From: Halobacteriales archaeon
Lineage (GTDB): Archaea > Halobacteriota > Halobacteria > Halobacteriales > SKSH01
NCBI GenBank assembly: GCA_007118075.1
Contig: SKSH01000180.1
Span: 1-8,988 of the forward strand
DNA: 8,988 nt
Direction of reading: 5' to 3'
Within the stretch, counting starts at the first letter, position 1, and each line of letters begins with the position of its first letter. The notes beneath the pieces are model-generated. The model was not told where the DNA came from. It searched no databases and saw nothing but the letters and a program-made list of their open reading frames with translations. Position numbers and translations under genes: made by a program. Of the stretch, positions 1 to 5,048 are shown one piece after another.

Positions 1-2
1 AT

Positions 3-635
3 GGAACCGAACCGGCACCGGTCGCTGCCATCCAAACGGCCTACGATCGAGATTGGTTTGTCGATGATTTCAGCCTGCCAGCCACCGAGGGGACCGCCCT
101 CGCGACGTTTGTCATGTGGATCTTCGCCGGCGGGAGTATCACGCGTGACTATGTCCCTCAGTTCGTCCTCCGTCGGGGAGATCGCTATGAATCGCTCGGT
201 AGGCTCGTCGATGCGGCTGAGTACTTCGGCGTCGATCTCACCGAGCGGCAGCGGTTACCGGGTCGATCGAACGAGTTCGTACCGACGTCCAACGCATCGA
301 TCTTCGGTCGGGTACTTCACGCCGCGGGGGCACCGGTCGGGCGAAAGGGCGAGCAGGAGCTATCACTCCCTGCGTGGTTGGTCGACGGTCCGATGAATGT
401 CAAACGAGCGGCGGCGGTCACCTATATGGGCGAACGGATGGGTCCAGCCGGTTTGAGTGGGGTGCTCCAACATCGGTGGGAGCTGGTCTCTGAGCAGTTC
501 CTCCACCAAGTCGGCCGACTTCTCGTCGATGTCTGTGGTGGCTCGTACGTTGTCAAGCACGATCATCTCAGGTTGGATATCGACGCGACTCGAACCGCAA
601 AACGGCTCTTGACCGAGTACAGCGAGTGGCCGTGA
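3..635 (+). CDS. Degenerate LAGLIDADG-fold protein, 5'-truncated by the window edge
   Basis: The reading frame is already open at the first base and carries protein-like sequence for 37 residues before the first in-frame ATG (114), so this is probably the C-terminal 210 residues of a longer protein rather than a gene starting at 114. The order of elements resembles a LAGLIDADG homing-endonuclease unit: a helix ending in FAGGSI (visible residues 41-46, where active enzymes have GDGSI), then a strand/helix segment, a GAPVGRKG turn (109-116), LPAWLV (122-127, compare IPEWI), and a second helix NVKRAAAVTYMGERM (132-146) where active enzymes have RAFLRGLFDADG. The catalytic Asp of the first helix is Gly, and the second helix lacks the usual Asp-Gly end. 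There is no intein-type C-terminal His-Asn. I infer a DNA-binding or structural role without nuclease activity. The fold assignment is by pattern only. It ends convergently, 22 nt from the pilin gene. Confidence 0.6.
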   Translation, partial: GTEPAPVAAIQTAYDRDWFVDDFSLPATEGTALATFVMWIFAGGSITRDYVPQFVLRRGDRYESLGRLVDAAEYFGVDLTERQRLPGRSNEFVPTSNASIFGRVLHAAGAPVGRKGEQELSLPAWLVDGPMNVKRAAAVTYMGERMGPAGLSGVLQHRWELVSEQFLHQVGRLLVDVCGGSYVVKHDHLRLDIDATRTAKRLLTEYSEWP

Positions 636-657
636 TTCAGTCGTACAGCAGATCGGT

Positions 658-1089
658 TCAATCCTCGAGCCATCGATACTCGGCGAGGATCGCCGCATCT
701 TCACCCACGTCCCAGACCACGGTGACGAGTCCGTCTGGTTCGATCCCGGTGACCGGTACCGCGATTGATTCACCTCCTCTCAGCTGGATCGCATCGTCCT
801 CATTCACATCGGCGATTGAACTGTCGAGATCGACATCACCGCGTAGGAACACCTCATCAAGATCGATGGTGTCACCACCGAGGTGCATGATCACGATTTC
901 GCCGGTCGAGTTCTGTTCGACCGAGAGACTCGCCTGTGGCGGTGCCTTGGTCTCTGCGCCGAAGCCAAGGACGAACGCGGCGATGACACCGGTGAGGATG
1001 ACGGTTATGGCGACCATCATCACAACCCCGATGACGGGCGAGACGGCTCGGCGGTCGATTCCGGTTGCTGTTGGATTCATGACAAACAT
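658..1089 (-). CDS. Archaeal type IV pilin (Pilin_N/DUF1628 family)
   Basis: A 143-residue prepilin. A short basic leader ends in IDRR (residues 11-14), followed by AVSPVIG and a hydrophobic H-domain (15-44, ending AFVLGFG). This is the class III signal of archaeal pilins, cut by the prepilin peptidase PibD, most likely between R14 and A15. The H-domain anchors the subunit in the membrane before assembly and packs in the pilus core. The rest (45-143) is acidic and predicted beta-rich, with one N-glycosylation sequon (N60-S-T) that AglB could modify at the cell surface. I chose the ATG at 1087-1089 because a strong Shine-Dalgarno (AAGGAG) lies 6 nt upstream. An ATG at 1078-1080 is the alternative, and a more upstream in-frame ATG at 1131 lies within a leader hairpin. 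No pilus assembly ATPase or membrane protein gene is nearby, so this is an orphan pilin or minor pilin. The target (adhesion, biofilm) is not visible from sequence. Confidence 0.9.
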   Translation of the reverse strand: MFVMNPTATGIDRRAVSPVIGVVMMVAITVILTGVIAAFVLGFGAETKAPPQASLSVEQNSTGEIVIMHLGGDTIDLDEVFLRGDVDLDSSIADVNEDDAIQLRGGESIAVPVTGIEPDGLVTVVWDVGEDAAILAEYRWLED

Positions 1090-1095
1090 TCCATT

Positions 1096-1101
1096 CTCCT
1101 T
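1096..1101 (-). promoter_or_regulatory. Shine-Dalgarno of the pilin gene
   Basis: On the minus strand this reads AAGGAG, followed by 6 nt and the ATG at 1089. It sets the start of the pilin reading frame and is notable because most other genes in the window appear to be leaderless and have no such site. Confidence 0.75.
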
Positions 1102-1110
1102 GGACTCTGT

Positions 1111-1141
1111 CCAGGCTGGATTGGTCTGCATCCAAGCCTGG
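1111..1141 (-). promoter_or_regulatory. Stem-loop in the pilin mRNA leader
   Basis: Plus-strand arms CCAGGCTGGAT (1111-1121) and ATCCAAGCCTGG (1130-1141) pair over 11 bp with a single bulged base and an 8-nt loop (1122-1129). In the pilin transcript the hairpin would end about 10 nt before the Shine-Dalgarno. It could protect the 5' end, control ribosome access or bind a protein. A terminator for the upstream methyltransferase gene is a weaker alternative, since no U-tract follows it directly. Confidence 0.55.
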
Positions 1142-1143
1142 CC

Positions 1144-1156
1144 TGGTGGTCCACCA
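1144..1156. promoter_or_regulatory. 13-bp dyad at the predicted pilin transcription start
   Basis: TGGTGG-T-CCACCA is a perfect inverted repeat around one central base. It lies about 26 bp downstream of the candidate TATA box at 1175-1182, so it would overlap the transcription start, the usual place for an archaeal repressor operator. A single-base centre makes it a poor RNA hairpin, so a protein-binding DNA site is more likely. The function is inferred from position only. Confidence 0.35.
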
Positions 1157-1174
1157 ACCTTGGTCCCTTTGTGG

Positions 1175-1182
1175 TTTGTAAA
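1175..1182 (-). promoter_or_regulatory. Candidate TATA box of the pilin gene
   Basis: The minus strand reads TTTACAAA, the best A/T-rich box between the methyltransferase stop (1230) and the pilin start. Counting about 25 bp downstream puts the start of transcription near 1153 and gives a leader of roughly 64 nt. A second weak box, CCTTTTGTT, near 1206 could serve instead, or could be the T-rich terminator of the upstream gene. Confidence 0.4.
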
Positions 1183-1229
1183 GGCTCACCACCAGGCGAT
1201 TGAACAAAAGGTCTTGATTCGTTCTGGAG

Positions 1230-2603
1230 CTATTCGTTCGCTTCCTCGCGGGCGTGCAACTTGGCGAGCTCGCGAGCACTCGGGTTGACTGATTCCTTAA
1301 ACGGTACCCTGGCGACGGTTGCGAAAACCGGCTCGCCGGATTCCTCGGCGTACTCATCCGGGAGGTAGACATCGAACTCGATGTCGAGGTCCTCCTCGTA
1401 GATTCGATCATCGAGCGGCGTGTCGGTCGCCGCTTGGAGCATCTCAGCTGGTACGAATCCGAGTCCGATGTTCGTCTCGAGATCTGGGTTGTACCACGGT
1501 GAGGTGAGGTAGCCGACCTCCTCGCCTGTCTCTGGATCTCCGATGAGCCAGAAGTCTGGCGCATAGTCATGGATTGGTTCACCCGCCATCTTGAGGCCGA
1601 TCAGCTTGTGGTAGAAGGGGTACTCACCCTGGTCGATCAGCTCTTTCTGGCGCTCGAGTTCATCTTTGCCGATGTAGTCGGCCTCCTTGTCGTCTGGGAC
1701 GTGATAGCCAAGGTTCACCTGGAACGGTGAGGTCTCGTGATCCATATCCTGACCCCATGAAAGGATACCAGCGGCGATCCGACGGTGGTGTCCTGGAGCG
1801 ATGACCATCCCGCCGTGGTCCTTAACTGCCTCAGCGACCGGGTTCCAAACGCGCTCGGCGTTTTCCATCGAGTCTTTCACGTAGATCTCGAATCCTTTCT
1901 CACCGGAAAAGCCCGTCTGTGAGACAAGGACGGGTGCTCCGTTGACCTCGGCCTCCATGAGGCCGTAGTAAGGGATCTCACTGACCTCTTCGCCGACGAC
2001 ATCGATCATGGCATCTTCTGAGAGTGGACCCTGGATTTGCATCGGGGAGACGTCGATCTCGTCGATTTCGACGTCGAAGCCAGCCTCGACGTTGACACCC
2101 TGTAGCCACTGCATGAGCGTCGAATCCGAAATGGAGAACCAGAACTCATCCTCTTCTGGTCGCAGGAGGATGGGATCGTTAAGGATACCGCCCTTCTCGT
2201 TGCAGAGGATAACATATCGACCCTTCATGACGTCGATCTCAGTGGCATCACGAGTGATGACATAGTTCGAGAACGCCTCGGCATCGGGGCCCTTGACCCG
2301 AATCTGGCGCTCGACAGCGACATTCCAGAGGGTTACACTGTTGGTCAGCGGTTCGTACTCGGCCATCGGGCCACCATCTTCACGTGGCACGTAGCCGCGT
2401 GGGTGATAGATCCGGTTGTACACGGTCGCTCGCCAGGCACCTTCTTCGACGGAGAGATGCCAGAATGGAGACTTACGCACCCGTGTCGAGATCAAAAGCT
2501 CGATTCCCGGATCACCGGTCTGACGCAGGTTACGAGGGATAATTCGGTCGGATTGGTCGACTGACGGATGGTTCGGATGGGTAAAATCGGCTTCTTGAGC
2601 CAT
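1230..2603 (-). CDS. DmdA-like, GcvT-fold tetrahydrofolate-dependent methyltransferase/demethylase
   Basis: A 457-residue acidic cytosolic protein of the glycine-cleavage T-protein superfamily, which moves methyl or methylene groups from small methylated substrates to tetrahydrofolate. Several blocks match, from memory, dimethylsulfoniopropionate demethylase DmdA: STRVRKSPF near residue 40, VYNRIYHP (62-69), WNVAVERQIRVKGPDA, NEKGGILNDP, FWFSISDS, SPMQIQGP, GFSGEKGFEIYV and GILSWGQDM. It is about 90 residues longer than the roughly 370-residue bacterial DmdA, with about 30 extra residues at the N terminus and an extended acidic C-terminal barrel domain. That length also recalls the O-demethylase LigM, so the substrate (DMSP, a methylated amine, a methoxy compound) cannot be read from sequence. 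The ATG at 2601-2603 sits 28 bp from a TATA-like box, implying a leaderless message. It is transcribed divergently from the Mch-like gene, which strengthens a one-carbon role. The family is secure and the exact reaction is not. Confidence 0.85.
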   Translation of the reverse strand: MAQEADFTHPNHPSVDQSDRIIPRNLRQTGDPGIELLISTRVRKSPFWHLSVEEGAWRATVYNRIYHPRGYVPREDGGPMAEYEPLTNSVTLWNVAVERQIRVKGPDAEAFSNYVITRDATEIDVMKGRYVILCNEKGGILNDPILLRPEEDEFWFSISDSTLMQWLQGVNVEAGFDVEIDEIDVSPMQIQGPLSEDAMIDVVGEEVSEIPYYGLMEAEVNGAPVLVSQTGFSGEKGFEIYVKDSMENAERVWNPVAEAVKDHGGMVIAPGHHRRIAAGILSWGQDMDHETSPFQVNLGYHVPDDKEADYIGKDELERQKELIDQGEYPFYHKLIGLKMAGEPIHDYAPDFWLIGDPETGEEVGYLTSPWYNPDLETNIGLGFVPAEMLQAATDTPLDDRIYEEDLDIEFDVYLPDEYAEESGEPVFATVARVPFKESVNPSARELAKLHAREEANE

Positions 2604-2628
2604 TGTTCGGAGGTACGAACGACCCCCT

Positions 2629-2634
2629 CATAAG
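2629..2634 (-). promoter_or_regulatory. TATA-like box of the DmdA-like gene
   Basis: The minus strand reads ACGCTCTTATGAGG, with the box CTTATG centred 28 bp before the ATG at 2603. With initiation about 25-28 bp downstream the transcript would begin at or next to the start codon (leaderless). No Shine-Dalgarno is present. Confidence 0.5.
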
Positions 2635-2690
2635 AGCGTTTGTTCATCATCGATGATTTGGTCTATCCACCGCGAATCTCTCTCGAAGCG

Positions 2691-2696
2691 TCTTAG
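2691..2696 (+). promoter_or_regulatory. TATA-like box of the Mch-like gene
   Basis: TCTTAG, preceded by a purine-rich CGAAG element that could be the BRE, is centred 28 bp before the ATG at 2722. This spacing argues for a leaderless transcript and for the 2722 start over an in-frame ATG at 2653. It mirrors the divergent promoter at 2629-2634; the two boxes are about 62 bp apart. Confidence 0.5.
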
Positions 2697-2721
2697 TCCC
2701 ACACCGGCGTATCCTGGTGGT

Positions 2722-3531
2722 ATGAGCGATGATCTGTCTCCAACTATCGGCCGGACCGCGTTGGAACTCGCCGATGAGGCTATCGATTTTGCGGATGAGC
2801 TGAGGACCCAAGCAGAGCGGCTTGAGACAGGGACGACCATCATCGATGCCGGTGTTGCTGCTCCGGGCAGCTTCGATGCCGGCTTGTTACTCGCCACACT
2901 TCGGAGAGGCGGATTGCTCGCGGCAGAGATAGGTGTTGGTGAGTTTGGTGGCCACACGTGGCCCGTTCTTGAGGCGACGACCAGCCATCCAACACTGGTG
3001 GCAGAGAATGCGACGACGCAATCAATCGATGAGCTGATTGTGAGTGGTCCAGCGCTGGCTGGATATGTCGACCCGTTCGCCGTCGCTGTGGTGGTCGTGG
3101 ATGCTCCAATCGAAACAGAACAGGCAACCACCATCGCCGATACGCTCGATGTCGATCCGGATGAGCTCTATCTCGTCACCATCTCACCAGGCAGCATTGC
3201 CTGGGGCGTCGATGCGGCTGCGGATGCGCTCGAATCGTCCATCACCACGTTGATGACCCTCGGTCATTCACCGGAGGAACTACTCGTGGAGGTACCGATT
3301 CCACCGACCGGCCAGGGGGTTGGGGACCCGAAACAAGCGGCAGAAATGTGTTGTACACTAGGCGCTCGGGTATTCGTCAGTGTCTCAGAAGAAATCGATC
3401 AAGGCACCTTAACGAAACTCCCCGTCGGTGAATCCTCCCCAGCCACGGTGACGATAAGCGACGAGCGGGGGCTTGGGACCACCGTCGGTGAACGGGATAC
3501 CGAACGGCTCGTCGAACTATTCTCACGATGA
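2722..3531 (+). CDS. mch: Divergent methenyl-tetrahydromethanopterin cyclohydrolase (Mch) homologue
   Basis: A 269-residue protein whose first third clearly resembles Mch, which interconverts methenyl- and formyl-tetrahydromethanopterin in archaeal C1 metabolism. Markers are LADEAIDFADEL (16-27), LETGTTIIDAGV (34-45), FDAGLLLA (51-58), a THP-like TSHP (87-90), SGPA (108-111), PGSI (156-159) and a C-terminal SPATVTI (239-245). Typical Mch proteins are about 310-320 residues; this one lacks stretches after SGPA and before the C-terminal strand. Aligned from memory with Methanopyrus Mch, the catalytic Glu is kept (E171), but the partner Arg becomes Asp168 and the active-site Lys becomes a Thr near 99; the GRTND motif reads GDPKQ (201-205). 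So activity is doubtful, or the substrate has changed. The ATG at 2722 is chosen from the promoter spacing. It is divergent from the DmdA-like gene and overlaps the next gene by 4 nt. Confidence is good for the fold and low for the reaction. Confidence 0.7.
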   Translation: MSDDLSPTIGRTALELADEAIDFADELRTQAERLETGTTIIDAGVAAPGSFDAGLLLATLRRGGLLAAEIGVGEFGGHTWPVLEATTSHPTLVAENATTQSIDELIVSGPALAGYVDPFAVAVVVVDAPIETEQATTIADTLDVDPDELYLVTISPGSIAWGVDAAADALESSITTLMTLGHSPEELLVEVPIPPTGQGVGDPKQAAEMCCTLGARVFVSVSEEIDQGTLTKLPVGESSPATVTISDERGLGTTVGERDTERLVELFSR

Positions 3532-4019
3532 GGTTCAAGTCGATCCCACCGGCACCGGATTCACTGACATTCCTCGAGGAAGCGAGCCAAGCGGTGCCAC
3601 TTGTCCCAGAACCGGAGGAGAGCTGCTGTGTTCGCCTCGCCTCACGGCTTGAACCAGTCAATAAGGATGAGGCTAGGACCTGGCTGGCATTCCTCCGGGC
3701 CCTCGACCTCGCCGAGGAGGGGAAGCTCGGCTATGTAAGGACCGGTATGCCAATCGAAGTGGCGGTACTCGCTGAGGCGTTCGTTGCTCGTGTCTTCGGT
3801 GTCAGGGAGGTGCTCTCACACCTCGAGGAAGCAGGTCCAGCCGATGTCGATCAGATTTTTGAGCTGGTACGATCGATCGTCCCAAACTGGGAACTTCATC
3901 GCAATCCAGGCACCTGGGAGTCGACGTGGCGTGATCGAACCGAAGCGCTCCTAGATTGGGCCGTCCTGTTCGGACTCGTGACGGAAGCCGACGGCAGTTT
4001 CGATGTCGACCGATCGTAG
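3528..4019 (+). CDS. Conserved-looking haloarchaeal protein of unknown function, coupled to the Mch-like gene
   Basis: 163 residues, predicted soluble and mostly helical, with no signal peptide or membrane segment. I do not recognise a named domain. Visible features are a C33-C34 pair, an EARTWLAFLRALDLAE segment (48-63), a hydrophobic helix VAVLAEAFVARVFGV (78-92), a tryptophan-rich region (W121, W130, W134) and a C-terminal segment (137-160: TEALLDWAVLFGLVTEADG) that resembles the last helix and wing of a winged-helix domain. Its ATG overlaps the stop of the Mch-like gene (ATGA), so the two are almost certainly co-transcribed and translationally coupled, which suggests a linked job in C1 metabolism or its control. 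The gene ends 68 nt before the next start, which has its own promoter. It is scored real because of the coupling, acidic composition and clean frame. Confidence 0.8.
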   Translation: MRFKSIPPAPDSLTFLEEASQAVPLVPEPEESCCVRLASRLEPVNKDEARTWLAFLRALDLAEEGKLGYVRTGMPIEVAVLAEAFVARVFGVREVLSHLEEAGPADVDQIFELVRSIVPNWELHRNPGTWESTWRDRTEALLDWAVLFGLVTEADGSFDVDRS

Positions 4020-4056
4020 ACGGCGATCCTTGGTAGAAGGTAGCAATCTCGGTGTG

Positions 4057-4061
4057 TTTAT
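4057..4061 (+). promoter_or_regulatory. TATA box of the winged-helix/zinc-knuckle gene
   Basis: TTTAT is centred 29 bp upstream of the ATG at 4088. The spacing implies a leaderless transcript and decides the start: the longer frame beginning with GTG at 4052 would start upstream of the TATA box and cannot be used from this promoter. Confidence 0.6.
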
Positions 4062-4087
4062 CTGTCCCTCTCGAAGAGCTCATAGGT

Positions 4088-5044
4088 ATGGGGGGTAACG
4101 GACCGGATATCACCGGTTCAACTTTGGCTCCTGAGGAGGCATTTGGCGCCCTCGGGAATGGCATCCGGATCGATATACTGCGGATTCTCGGAGATGCTGA
4201 GACATCGCTCCCGTTCTCTGACCTTCGCACCGAGGTTGGAGTCGATGATCCTGGTCGGTTCAACTATCACCTTAACCAGCTCTCAGGACACTTTGTCGAG
4301 CAAGATGATGCTGGTTACCGGCTGAAACGACCGGGTGAGCGGGTGATTGAGGCAGTCCTCTCTGGTGCCGTCACCGAAACCCCGGTGATCGAACGGACTC
4401 AGATCGATTGGGCGTGTCACTTCTGCCACTCGACACCGATCGAGATGGAGTACCGCGATGGCCAAATCGGCGTATACTGCACGGACTGTCCTGGGATGTA
4501 TGGTGGTATCGACGATATCGAGGCTGATGTTCCCCCGTCAGAGCGGAATCGACTTTGGTACGCATGGCTGCCGCCCGCTGGCATTAAAGGTCGGTCACCA
4601 GAGGAGGTGCTCTATGCCTCGGCGAGATGGACCATGGCTGAGATTGTCACCTCAACCAGTGGGATCTGCCCCAGCTGCTCCGCACCACTCGGTGATGGGG
4701 TTGACGTCTGTATCAACCACGACACGGCAGATGGACTTTGCAGTGCATGCGACCGCCGGTTCGCGGTGCTTTATTGGATGGGATGTACCAACTGTGTCTT
4801 CGATTCGGCAATCTCGCTCGGGACGGCATTGGTGGCAAACCTCGAACTCAGGTCGTTCATGATCGAACACGGTCTCGATCCGGTTGCACCCAAGAGCCCT
4901 GATTTCCGTCGGATGATCCATCAGTTCGACGAGGAGGTACGTTCGACCGACCCGCTCGAGGCACGAATCACCTACCATGTTGATGATCATTCGATCGCAC
5001 TCACCGTGGATGAATCACTCAACGTTGTCGATGTTGCTCGTTGA
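4088..5044 (+). CDS. ArsR-like winged-helix protein with multiple zinc knuckles
   Basis: 318 residues, probably a cytosolic transcription regulator. Residues 15-90 form a winged helix-turn-helix: ALGNGIRIDILRILGD is the first helix pair typical of ArsR-type proteins, and GRFNYHLNQL (57-66) is the recognition helix. The rest is a haloarchaeal-type domain with paired metal knuckles: C110-x2-C113 with C131-x2-C134, C194-x2-C197 with C208/H211, and C218-x2-C221 with C233-x2-C236, enough for two or three zinc ions. No membrane segment is present. Large paralogous families of this architecture are common in haloarchaea and few have known targets. The start at 4088 comes from the TATA spacing. It follows the C1 gene pair in the same direction but has its own promoter, and it ends 4 nt from the convergent PaaK-like gene. 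A role in regulating either neighbour is plausible but not shown. Confidence 0.85.
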   Translation: MGGNGPDITGSTLAPEEAFGALGNGIRIDILRILGDAETSLPFSDLRTEVGVDDPGRFNYHLNQLSGHFVEQDDAGYRLKRPGERVIEAVLSGAVTETPVIERTQIDWACHFCHSTPIEMEYRDGQIGVYCTDCPGMYGGIDDIEADVPPSERNRLWYAWLPPAGIKGRSPEEVLYASARWTMAEIVTSTSGICPSCSAPLGDGVDVCINHDTADGLCSACDRRFAVLYWMGCTNCVFDSAISLGTALVANLELRSFMIEHGLDPVAPKSPDFRRMIHQFDEEVRSTDPLEARITYHVDDHSIALTVDESLNVVDVAR

Positions 5045-5048
5045 TCGT

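Noticed and set aside
1..396. Open frame of 131 codons at the left edge (plus strand, frame 1)
   Set aside because: Rich in Ser and Arg, with no domain-like pattern. It is out of frame with the LAGLIDADG-like gene, whose frame has acidic, protein-like composition throughout.
3..635. Reading gene 1 as an intein
   Set aside because: The C terminus (TEYSEWP, then stop) lacks the His-Asn and C-extein expected at an intein end.
363..773. Minus-strand open frame overlapping the first gene and the pilin
   Set aside because: Composition is typical of a reverse-frame shadow in GC-rich DNA and it overlaps two better genes.
1111..1141. Stem-loop as a Rho-independent-type terminator of the DmdA-like gene
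   Set aside because: No U-tract follows, archaeal termination does not need a hairpin, and it lies inside the probable pilin leader.
626..1288. Long plus-strand open frame across the pilin gene
   Set aside because: Ser/Thr-rich antisense shadow of the pilin, which has a clear signal motif and Shine-Dalgarno.
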